Below are positions 14,973 through 22,427 of a DNA stretch of 45,834 bases, piece after piece. The position numbers and the translations under genes were made by a program. Source of the stretch: Arthrobacter sp. ISL-65 (GTDB lineage Bacteria > Actinomycetota > Actinomycetes > Actinomycetales > Micrococcaceae); NCBI RefSeq assembly GCF_018613795.1, contig NZ_JAGGPN010000014.1:1-45834 (forward strand), written 5' to 3'. Each line of letters starts with the position of its first letter. The first letter of the stretch is position 1. The notes beneath the pieces are model-generated. The model was not told where the DNA came from. It saw nothing but the letters and a program-made list of their open reading frames with translations, and searched no databases.

Positions 14973-15695
14973 CTATTTGTATTCCAGGCTGAGCAGGAGG
15001 GCCTTGAGCTCGTGGAACTTCCCGGTTGCCGTCCAGGCTTTGGCCGCGTCGGGGGTTGCGAAGGCGGGCTTCTCCTCGTCGTGGAAGACCGCGAAGGCAG
15101 ACATGACCCCGTTGGCCAAGAGAACCTGGTTGGTTCCGGAAGTATCCTGGGACGGCAGAAACTCGTCGGCGAGCCTGACGTCCATGAAATAGTGCGGGCT
15201 GCCGGCGATGACGTCGTAACCGAAGCCGAACTCGGTGGGTTTCCCGGCCCTATCAGTGATCCCCGGCACAGGCGCGTGCTCCAGGACGGTCCGCTTGGCG
15301 GGGCCGGCGGCGGCATCGCCGTACATGCCGCTGAGGATGCGGGCCACTTCGGACCCAGAGCTGTCCGCCACGACGGCGACCACGGAACCGGCCTTGTCCT
15401 TCTCAGTCAAGTACGGGCCCTGCTCGGTCCTGACTTTCCAGTCGGCTGGGTAAGTGAATGAGATGTGCCCGTCAGGGAAGGTGAAACTTTGCGTTTGCTG
15501 GGGCGTCTCCGCGCTCGGAGCAGTTGCGGACGTGGTTGTTGCCGGCGCCGGTTCAGCCGTGGACGTTGGGGTAATCACTGTGGCTGTGACGGACTGCTGC
15601 GGACTGCCCTGCTGGGCGGTACAGGCAGTGCTGGTGAGCACCATGCCTGCCAGGGTGGCTGCCGCCAACGAATGGTGCATGCTGCGTGTCTTCAA
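14973..15695 (-). CDS. Secreted lipoprotein of unknown function (240 aa)
   Basis: The N-terminus has positive residues (KTRSMHH), a hydrophobic core and a lipobox LTSTAC ending at Cys25, so it should be lipid-anchored outside the membrane. A Thr/Pro/Ala-rich linker spans about 26-70, followed by a compact domain with FTFPDGHISFTYPADWKVRT, a motif that recurs in actinobacterial lipoproteins of unknown role. The start is TTG 15695, because GGAG lies a few bases upstream; ATG 15680 would be too far from it and would lose the Lys-Thr-Arg. No neighbour suggests a partner. Confidence 0.78.
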   Translation of the reverse strand: MKTRSMHHSLAAATLAGMVLTSTACTAQQGSPQQSVTATVITPTSTAEPAPATTTSATAPSAETPQQTQSFTFPDGHISFTYPADWKVRTEQGPYLTEKDKAGSVVAVVADSSGSEVARILSGMYGDAAAGPAKRTVLEHAPVPGITDRAGKPTEFGFGYDVIAGSPHYFMDVRLADEFLPSQDTSGTNQVLLANGVMSAFAVFHDEEKPAFATPDAAKAWTATGKFHELKALLLSLEYK

Positions 15696-15814
15696 TTTGT
15701 CTCCAAAGGAAGTGCGCGGACAGGGCGTACAGAGAATACCGCTCCCACCCGCTCCTGAACATGCCCCGATCGTTAGCGCTGCAAGGCAAGGACTGCATGG
15801 TTCTTAAACCGAAT

Positions 15815-15844
15815 GCAGGGCCGGCGGAGAACCGCCGGCCCTGC
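15815..15844 (-). terminator. Strong hairpin terminator after the GH43 gene
   Basis: Thirteen perfect base pairs (GCAGGGCCGGCGG with CCGCCGGCCCTGC) close a four-base loop. It lies 80 bases beyond the GH43 stop and upstream of the lipoprotein start. A short T-run is present on the plus side (ACTTTT), and a weaker one on the minus side, so it may act in both directions. Confidence 0.75.
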
Positions 15845-15923
15845 ACTTTTGCAACCACCACATCACCAGTGATTTGCACTCACCCGCACGTCACGCGTGC
15901 AGGAGTCTTTAGCAGCGGAGCCT

Positions 15924-17378
15924 CTAGGAGCGCAGGAAGAACGTGGCCGCAGCCCGCTCGTTCTTGCCCACCTTCGCCAAAACGAGGGCACCGTCCCGAA
16001 GCACCAGGTAGGAACCCGGCACGTCGACCGACTCGAAGGAGGCCCCAGTAGCGTCCGAGAGGCCGCCCCGCTGCAGGAAGGCGGACGACGAACCCTCCGT
16101 AGTCGCGATGGCGACCGATGATCCCTGCACCCGGAGATAGCGGCCCTTGGTCAGAACAGGCTCGATGACCACTGAGTTCTTCTTGGCGTATCCCGGGGCG
16201 AGCCGGAACTGGGACGCTCCCAGCGCGGGGGAGGAAGCGGCGGTGACGGTGACGCCGTCGTGCGCCAGAAAAGTACCCGAAGCAGAGGCGGGTTCCAGAC
16301 GCACCGGCAGTTCGCCGTCGCCCACCGGTACACCGAAGTTCGGCGTGCCGTCCGCATTCCAGTACAGCCGCTGCACCCGGGCGTGCCGGTTGGGGTCGTA
16401 CAGCGGATCGCCCACGATGTTGCGGTAAGACCGGGCGTGGTACACCAGCACGTCGTTGCCGGCCTCGTCAACGGTGAAGGAGTTGTGGCCGGGCCCGTAC
16501 TGCTTCGATCCCTCGTTGGTGGTGAACACCGGAGTGGGTGTCTTGGTCCAGGATGCCGCGTTGAGCAGGTCGGCGCCGGCGTCGGCCGTCAGGAGGCCCA
16601 TGCAGTAGTTGGCGTCCGTGGCGCTCGCGGAGAAGGTGACGAAGATGCGGCCGTTCCGCTTGATCACCGCGGCGCCTTCGTTGACCTTGTAGCCGCGGGT
16701 CTCCCAGTCCAGCGTCGGAACGGCAATGCGGACCGGGGTGCTGGAGAGCGTCGACGGCGACGACATGGAGGCGATGTACAGGCTGGAGTTCACGCCGGTG
16801 TCGCTTTGCGCCCAGAGCAGATACCGTGTGCCGGCGTGCTCGAAGGTGGTGGCATCCAGCGAGAACGTGTCGGCGTGCGTGCGCACCCGGACCGGTGCAT
16901 CCCAGACGGCGTCGGCCGGGTCCGCCGCGTCGGTGGAAATCACGTAGATCCGCACCCGGAACACATCGTTGCTGTCCCCGGCGGCGAAGTAGATGTGCCA
17001 TTTGCCGTCGAAGTGGTGCAGTTCGGGCGCCCAGATGTGGCCGCCCATGGTTCCGGACGCGGGCCGGGTCCACACCACGGCCTCCGTGGCGCTGCCCAGG
17101 CCGGCGATGGTGGGGGAGGAGCGCACGATGATGCGGTTGTACTCGGGCACGGAACCGGTGAAGTAGTACTTGCCGTCCGTGTGCTTCATGAGCCACGGGT
17201 CCGCCCGCTGCGGAACCACCGGGTTGATCACCGGACCGGAGCCGACGGCGGCAGCGGCGGCCGGGGCAGCCACAAGGGCTCCGCCTCCGGCGCCCGCGAC
17301 AGCGAAGGCTGCGGCTGCGGCGGTTCCGGAACCCAGGAAGGTGCGGCGGGAGAACTGGCGGTTGACGGGAACATTCAT
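15924..17378 (-). CDS. Secreted GH43 family glycosidase with C-terminal AbfB-like domain
   Basis: The 484-residue protein begins with a Tat signal peptide (FSRRTFLGSG ... AAPAAAAA). The five-bladed propeller starts at VVPQRADPWLMKHTDGKYYF, where D60 is the expected catalytic base, followed by GGHIWAPELHHFDGKWHIYF and the acid-site region KVNEGAAV with its Glu. From about 345 the sequence resembles a beta-trefoil arabinose-binding domain (RLEPASASGTFLAHDGVTV, YLRVQGSSVAI, FESVDVPGSYLVLRDG). This fits an exo-acting alpha-L-arabinofuranosidase on side chains outside the cell. ATG 17378 follows AAAGGAC. It is the last gene of the ABC importer operon. Confidence 0.88.
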   Translation of the reverse strand: MNVPVNRQFSRRTFLGSGTAAAAAFAVAGAGGGALVAAPAAAAAVGSGPVINPVVPQRADPWLMKHTDGKYYFTGSVPEYNRIIVRSSPTIAGLGSATEAVVWTRPASGTMGGHIWAPELHHFDGKWHIYFAAGDSNDVFRVRIYVISTDAADPADAVWDAPVRVRTHADTFSLDATTFEHAGTRYLLWAQSDTGVNSSLYIASMSSPSTLSSTPVRIAVPTLDWETRGYKVNEGAAVIKRNGRIFVTFSASATDANYCMGLLTADAGADLLNAASWTKTPTPVFTTNEGSKQYGPGHNSFTVDEAGNDVLVYHARSYRNIVGDPLYDPNRHARVQRLYWNADGTPNFGVPVGDGELPVRLEPASASGTFLAHDGVTVTAASSPALGASQFRLAPGYAKKNSVVIEPVLTKGRYLRVQGSSVAIATTEGSSSAFLQRGGLSDATGASFESVDVPGSYLVLRDGALVLAKVGKNERAAATFFLRS

Positions 17379-17434
17379 GCTGAAAAACGTCCTTTCGACG
17401 TGCGGGAAGTGAAGGAACGGGCGAAGCGGAACAG

Positions 17435-18451
17435 TCAGCGTGCCTTCCGGGCGAAGAGCCGCTGGAGCAGGATGAAAACGAGGAGCAGGCCGCCGATGAC
17501 GATCTTCGTCCACCAGGAACTGAGGGTTCCGTCGTAGGCGATGAAGGTCTGGACGATCCCCAGCACCAGCACGCCGACGACGGATCCCAGGACGTAGCCG
17601 GTGCCGCCGGTCAGCAGGGTGCCGCCGATGACCACGGCCGCGATGGCGTCGAGCTCCATGCCCTGGGCTGCGAGGCTGTAGCCCGAGAGGCTGTAGAAGG
17701 AGAACAGGATGCCGGCAATTGCCGAGCAGAGACCGCTCAGGGCATAGACCAGGATCTTGGTGGCCTTCACGGGTAGGCCCATCAGCATGGCGGAATGCTC
17801 GTTGCCGCCGATCGCGTAGACCGTCCGGCCGAAGCGCGTGTGGTGCAGGACGAAGAAGGCCGCGGCCACGATCCCCAGCGCCAGCAGCACGCCCGGCGAG
17901 ACGAACAGGTCCCCGGGCAGCGGGATCTGCGCCTGCGCCATGCCGGTGAAGAACGCCTCGTTGACCGGGATCGAATCGAGGCTGATGACGTAGCAGAGGC
18001 CGCGGGCCAGGAACATGCCGGCCAGGGTGACGATGAACGGCTGGATATCGAAGTACTGGATGATCAGCCCCATCAGGAGGCCCAGCCCGCCGCCGATGAG
18101 CAGCACCAGGACGATGACGGCGCCCGGGTTCCAGCCCTGCTGCAGGAGCGTGGCGCTCACCATCATGGACAGTGCGACGACGGCACCCACCGAAAGGTCG
18201 ATGCCGCCGGTGAGGATCACGAAGGTCATGCCGACGGCGAGCACGATGAGGAAGGTGTTGTCGATGAAGAGGTTCAGGAAGACCTGGCCGGAGAGGAAGC
18301 TGGGGTACATCCCCGCCCCCACGGCGAACATGGCGATGAACAGGCCCACCGTCGCAAGCGTCGGTGCGTAGCGCGCGCCCCCACGGAGGCGATTGCGCGC
18401 CGGCGAAGGCTTCTTGAGGGTCAGGGGCGTAAGCGTGGACAGCGGGGACAT
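17435..18451 (-). CDS. Sugar ABC transporter permease (YjfF-like)
   Basis: About ten hydrophobic segments across 338 residues and the motif TGGIDLSVGAVVALS place it in the ribose/YtfT-YjfF branch of permeases. It forms the transmembrane channel with the adjacent permease. The start ATG 18451 shares its A with the stop of the upstream gene (TAATG), which implies translational coupling; a longer frame continuing upstream is only an overlap with the neighbour. The importer is discussed under the binding protein. Confidence 0.93.
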   Translation of the reverse strand: MSPLSTLTPLTLKKPSPARNRLRGGARYAPTLATVGLFIAMFAVGAGMYPSFLSGQVFLNLFIDNTFLIVLAVGMTFVILTGGIDLSVGAVVALSMMVSATLLQQGWNPGAVIVLVLLIGGGLGLLMGLIIQYFDIQPFIVTLAGMFLARGLCYVISLDSIPVNEAFFTGMAQAQIPLPGDLFVSPGVLLALGIVAAAFFVLHHTRFGRTVYAIGGNEHSAMLMGLPVKATKILVYALSGLCSAIAGILFSFYSLSGYSLAAQGMELDAIAAVVIGGTLLTGGTGYVLGSVVGVLVLGIVQTFIAYDGTLSSWWTKIVIGGLLLVFILLQRLFARKAR

Positions 18452-19494
18452 TAGATGGCGACCTTTTCCTTTGCGGCTTCCTTGGCGGCGGGCTTGGGGG
18501 CTGCCTTGAAACGGCTGAGCAGGTTCCGCGCCTTCGGCGCCTGCAGGAGGCAAACGGTGATGACCACGAGGGCCTTGAACACCAGGGTCACTTCCGGCGG
18601 GATGCCGAGGGTGTAGACGGTGGTGGTCAGCGTCTGGATGATGAAGGCCCCGACGACGGTTCCCACCAGCGTGTACCGCCCGCCTGCCAGCGAGGTGCCG
18701 CCGATGACCACGGCCAAGATGGCGTCCATTTCGATGTAGAGGCCGGCGTTGTTGGCGTCGGCCGCAGTGACGTTGGAACTGATCATCAGGCCGGCGATCG
18801 CGGCGCACACGGCGCTGAAGACGTAGACAATCCAGATGATGTTCCGCGCGCGGAGCCCGGCCAGGCGGCTGGCGACCGGGTTGATGCCGACGGCCTCGAT
18901 CAGGGTTCCCAGTGCGGTGCGCCGGGTGAGGACGGCCGCCAGGGCAAAAACCGCCGCGGTGATCAGGATGGAGATCGGAAGGGTGAACAGGTACCCGGCG
19001 CCGATCGACTTGTAGGAGTCGTTGGACACGGAGACGATCTGGCCGCCGGTGATGAGCTGGGCCACGCCGCGGCCCGCCGTCATCAGCACCAGGGTGGCGA
19101 TGATCGGCTGGACGCCGATGGTGGACACCAGGAAGCCGTTCCAGACACCCAGGGCAAGGCCGGCGACGACGGCGATGAGGACCGCCGTCGCAGCCGTCAC
19201 CGGGGATCCGGGTTCGGGGGATGCGGCGATGTAGGCGCATGAGGCCGCGCCGGCGATCGCCACCACTGCCCCCACCGAAAGGTCGATGCCGCGGGTGGCG
19301 ATGACCAGGGTCATGCCGAGGGCGATGAGGATGGTGGGTGCGCCGTTGCGCATGATGTCGATCAGGCTGCCGTAGAGGTGCCCGTCCTGCATCCGAAGGC
19401 TCATGAAGTCAGGCCTGAAGACCTGGTTCAGCAGCAGCAGCGCTGCGAGGGCAATCACCGGCCACGCAAGGCGGTGTTTCAGAAGGGATTTCAC
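18451..19494 (-). CDS. Sugar ABC transporter permease (YtfT-like)
   Basis: A 347-residue permease with the ATRGIDLSVGAVVAIAGA motif typical of this branch and about ten hydrophobic segments; the C-terminus is Lys/Ala-rich and cytoplasmic. Its ATG overlaps the stop of the ATPase gene (ATGA), and its own stop overlaps the next permease. Two non-identical permeases plus one double ATPase is the arrangement seen in E. coli YtfQRT-YjfF. Confidence 0.93.
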   Translation of the reverse strand: MKSLLKHRLAWPVIALAALLLLNQVFRPDFMSLRMQDGHLYGSLIDIMRNGAPTILIALGMTLVIATRGIDLSVGAVVAIAGAASCAYIAASPEPGSPVTAATAVLIAVVAGLALGVWNGFLVSTIGVQPIIATLVLMTAGRGVAQLITGGQIVSVSNDSYKSIGAGYLFTLPISILITAAVFALAAVLTRRTALGTLIEAVGINPVASRLAGLRARNIIWIVYVFSAVCAAIAGLMISSNVTAADANNAGLYIEMDAILAVVIGGTSLAGGRYTLVGTVVGAFIIQTLTTTVYTLGIPPEVTLVFKALVVITVCLLQAPKARNLLSRFKAAPKPAAKEAAKEKVAI

Positions 19495-21017
19495 TGGGCG
19501 CCTCCGGCGATGACCGTCATGACGTCTTCCACGGAGACGCCGTCATTATTGATTTCGGCGACCATTGCCCTGTCCTTGATGACGGCAATGCGGTCGCTCA
19601 CGCGCAGCACTTCCTCGAGCTCGGAGGAGATAAAGAGGATAGACATCCCGTCGGCCGCGAGTTGGTTGACGAGCTTCTGGATCTGGGTCTTGGCGCCGAT
19701 GTCGATGCCGCGGGTGGGCTCGTCGAGGATCAGGAGTTCGGGATGGGTCACCAGCCAGCGGGCCAGGAGCACCTTCTGCTGGTTTCCGCCGCTGAGGTTG
19801 CGGATGAGTGCGTCGGGGTTCGCCGGCCGGATGTCGAGGGCCTCGATGTACTCGGCCACCAGCTGGTCCTGGACCCGGCGGGGGATGCGGCGCGCCCAGC
19901 CTTTGCTGGCCTGCATGGCCAGCACCAGGTTGTCCCGCACGGTGAGGTCCCCGATGAGGCCTTCCTCCTTGCGGTCCTCCGAGCAGAATCCGATGCGCTT
20001 GTCGATCGCGGTACGCGGGGAACGGATCTTCTGGCTGGCGCCCTTGAGCTTGATGGTGCCTTCGTCGGCCTTGTCTGCGCCGAAAAAGAGCCGGGCAATC
20101 TCTGTCCGGCCGGCACCGAGCAGGCCGGCCAGGCCCACCACCTCGCCCGGATAGATGGAGAGGTCCACGTCGGATACCGATCCCTTCCGGCCGAGGCCCT
20201 GGGCCTCGATGAAGGGCGTGACGCCGGCGCCGTTGCTGGCACGGGTCCGGGCGGGGGCCTGGTCCAGTTCGGCGAGGGCTTCCATGTCCTTGCCGATCAT
20301 CTTGGAGATGAGGCTCATCCGGGACAGATCGCGGGTCAGATATTCGCCCACGAGTTTGCCGTTGCGGAGGACGGTCATGCGGTCCGAGATCTCGTAGACC
20401 TGCTCCAGGAAGTGGGAGACAAACAGGATGGCGACGCCGCGGTCGCGCAGGTCCCGGATGACGCGGAAAAGCTGGTTGACCTCGTCGGCGTCCAGGCTCG
20501 ACGTCGGCTCGTCCAGGATGAGGACCTTGGCGTTGATCTCCACCGAGCGGGCGATGGCGATCAGCTGCTGGATGGCGATGGAATGGGTGGACAGCAGCGA
20601 TCCGGGATCGATGTGGTCCAGCTGCAGTTCGGCGAGGACCGCCCGGGTCCGGGACCGCACGCCTTTCCAGTCGATGGAACCCCGACGGCGGGGCTCGCGG
20701 CCCAGCAGGACGTTTTCCTCAACGGTGAGGTTGGGGCAGAGGTTGACTTCCTGGTAAACGGTGCTGATGCCGGCCGCCTGGGATTCTCCCGGCGTCGAGA
20801 ACCGCTTCGGTTCGCCGAGTACCGTGATGGTGCCGGAATCAATGGTGTAGACGCCGGTCAGGGCCTTGATCAGCGTGGACTTGCCGGCGCCGTTCTCTCC
20901 CATTAGGGCGTGGACTTCACCTTGGAAGAGGCGGAAGTCAACGCCGTCGAGCGCCTTAACTCCTGGGAATCCAATAGCTATGTCGGTCATCTCGACGACC
21001 GGAACGATCTCGTTCAT
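19491..21017 (-). CDS. Sugar ABC transporter ATPase (double nucleotide-binding protein)
   Basis: The 508-residue protein holds two ATPase domains. The first has Walker A GENGAGKSTL and Walker B VLILDEPTSSLD; the second has a degenerate Walker A (GLLGAGRTEI), signature LSGGNQQKVLLARW and LLILDEPTRGID. This matches the RbsA/YtfR class that energises sugar import at the cytoplasmic face. I chose ATG 21017 (MNEIVPVVEMTDIAIGFPG), preceded by ACGAGG; the longer upstream frame is arginine-rich noise covering a hairpin. Confidence 0.95.
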   Translation of the reverse strand: MNEIVPVVEMTDIAIGFPGVKALDGVDFRLFQGEVHALMGENGAGKSTLIKALTGVYTIDSGTITVLGEPKRFSTPGESQAAGISTVYQEVNLCPNLTVEENVLLGREPRRRGSIDWKGVRSRTRAVLAELQLDHIDPGSLLSTHSIAIQQLIAIARSVEINAKVLILDEPTSSLDADEVNQLFRVIRDLRDRGVAILFVSHFLEQVYEISDRMTVLRNGKLVGEYLTRDLSRMSLISKMIGKDMEALAELDQAPARTRASNGAGVTPFIEAQGLGRKGSVSDVDLSIYPGEVVGLAGLLGAGRTEIARLFFGADKADEGTIKLKGASQKIRSPRTAIDKRIGFCSEDRKEEGLIGDLTVRDNLVLAMQASKGWARRIPRRVQDQLVAEYIEALDIRPANPDALIRNLSGGNQQKVLLARWLVTHPELLILDEPTRGIDIGAKTQIQKLVNQLAADGMSILFISSELEEVLRVSDRIAVIKDRAMVAEINNDGVSVEDVMTVIAGGAQ

Positions 21018-21080
21018 CCTCGTGTCTTTTCTGTGCTGGGTCTGCCATGCAACTGGCTGCCGGGCTGTGCTTGGTGTGTG

Positions 21081-21112
21081 CCGTGCGGCGGCGGTAATCC
21101 GCCGCCGCACGG
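21081..21112 (-). terminator. Intercistronic hairpin between binding-protein and ATPase genes
   Basis: A perfect 14-bp stem (CCGTGCGGCGGCGG with its complement) closes a TAAT loop, with no T-run. At this position it would stabilise the binding-protein mRNA or attenuate read-through, giving more binding protein than membrane parts. Confidence 0.7.
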
Positions 21113-21132
21113 ACGAACAGGTGCGCCGCGGC

Positions 21133-22116
21133 TTAGTAGGGGCGGCTGGCAAGAACCTGCTTGGCCTGCTCCTGCGTGAAGGTGGTCTCCTCGGTGACCA
21201 CGCGCTCGGGCACACTCTCGCCGGCAATGACCTTCTTGGCCAGATCCATCAGCTGGTCGCCGAGCATGGGGCTGCACTCGACGATGTAGTTGATCTTGCC
21301 GTTGCTCAGCGCGGTCATGCCGTCCTTCACGGCGTCGATCGTGATGATCTTGATGTCCTTGCCCGGGACCTTGCCGGCGGCTTCGATTGCCTCGATGGCG
21401 CCGAGGCCCTCGTCGTCATTGTGGGCGAACACCACGTCGATGTCAGCGTTGTTCTTCAGGAAGGCCTCCATGACCTGCTTGCCGCCGCTGCGGGTGAAGT
21501 CGCCGCTCTGCGAGGCGACGATCTTCAGCTTCGGGTCAGCCTTGATGGCCTCGGCGAAGCCTTCCTTGCGGTCGTTCGCCGGTGCGGATCCGGTGGTGCC
21601 CTGGATTTCCACGATGTTGACGGTATCGGTGGCGGCCTTGGAGTCCTTGACCAGCCAGTCCCCGGCCTTCTTGCCTTCCTCGACGAAGTCAGAGCCCAGG
21701 AAGGTCTTGTACAGCGTCTTGTCCGACGAGTCCACGGCGCGGTCCGTCAGGATGACCGGAATCTTTGCCGTCTTGGCTTCCTTCAGCACCGTGTCCCAGC
21801 CCGACTCCACCACGGGGGAGAAGGCAATAACATCGACCTTTTGCTGGATGTAGGAGCGGATTGCCTTGATCTGGTTCTCCTGCTTCTGCTGGGCGTCGGA
21901 GAACTTCAGGTCCACTCCGGCAGTCTTCGCCGAATCCTGGACTGACTTGGTGTTGGCGGTTCGCCAGCCGCTCTCGGCGCCGACCTGGGCGAAGCCCATG
22001 GTGATCTTGTCATCGCCGGAGTTGCCGGCAGCACTGCCGGCTCCCGCGGTTCCGCCGCAGGCAGTGAGGGTAAGCATTGATGCGGCGGCCACCGCAAGCA
22101 GGGATTTCTTAAACAC
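21133..22116 (-). CDS. Sugar ABC transporter substrate-binding lipoprotein (YtfQ-like)
   Basis: The 327-residue protein has a lipobox LTLTAC with Cys20 and a periplasmic-binding-protein I fold: GFAQVGAESGWRTANTKSVQ at the start of the mature part is the YtfQ signature, followed by IIVEI/IQGTTGSAPANDRKEGF. YtfQ binds galactofuranose, and close relatives have been described as L-arabinofuranose-specific. Because this operon also encodes a GH43 enzyme and faces GH51 and GH127-like genes, an arabinofuranose ligand is the best inference. It is the promoter-proximal gene, and the promoter region has two LacI-type operators. Confidence 0.93.
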   Translation of the reverse strand: MFKKSLLAVAAASMLTLTACGGTAGAGSAAGNSGDDKITMGFAQVGAESGWRTANTKSVQDSAKTAGVDLKFSDAQQKQENQIKAIRSYIQQKVDVIAFSPVVESGWDTVLKEAKTAKIPVILTDRAVDSSDKTLYKTFLGSDFVEEGKKAGDWLVKDSKAATDTVNIVEIQGTTGSAPANDRKEGFAEAIKADPKLKIVASQSGDFTRSGGKQVMEAFLKNNADIDVVFAHNDDEGLGAIEAIEAAGKVPGKDIKIITIDAVKDGMTALSNGKINYIVECSPMLGDQLMDLAKKVIAGESVPERVVTEETTFTQEQAKQVLASRPY

Positions 22117-22203
22117 AACATCCTCCCGGAAGCGTTAGTTTCATGCAGGCGGGAGACTTCAAACACCGCCATTGCCGAAGTGAGCTGATGCTCTGTGGAT
22201 CAT

Positions 22204-22217
22204 TGTGAACGCTAACA
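22204..22217. promoter_or_regulatory. LacI-type operator (importer side)
   Basis: TGTGAACGCTAACA has the central CG and dyad symmetry of LacI/GalR-family operators. The identical sequence occurs inverted at 22338-22351. Confidence 0.75.
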
Positions 22218-22337
22218 ATCTGGCCCGTCAAGTAGCTTCGGTCACAATTTCGAAGCACCCCCGGAATGGCTGTCGATTTTGAGAATGCCCTTTACAAGAA
22301 CCGAAAGATATCGAATACTCGACTCCGGTCGGCGATT

Positions 22338-22351
22338 TGTTAGCGTTCACA
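22338..22351. promoter_or_regulatory. LacI-type operator (GH51 side)
   Basis: TGTTAGCGTTCACA is the exact reverse complement of the site at 22204-22217. It differs from the TGTTTGCGCAAACA type at 34112, so a different LacI-family protein, not encoded in the window, probably binds here. Confidence 0.75.
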
Positions 22352-22427
22352 AAGTAGGTTGCTGCGCACCGCAGCCTAGTCAAACCAGTGCCGGCGAACC
22401 GTTCAATGGAGAAAGGCCTTCCCTTCC

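Larger units (their letters stand above)
22117..22427. promoter_or_regulatory. Divergent promoter region of the arabinofuranoside operons
   Basis: This 311-base gap separates the leftward importer operon from the rightward GH51 gene. It has lower GC than its surroundings and holds two identical operator sequences in opposite orientation, each nearer to one of the genes. Exact -35/-10 elements were not assigned with confidence. Confidence 0.7.

Noticed and set aside
17435..19240. 601-residue frame joining the YjfF-like permease with sequence opposite the other permease
   Set aside because: The N-terminal 260 residues are histidine/arginine-rich noise from the overlapping permease gene; the real start is 18451.
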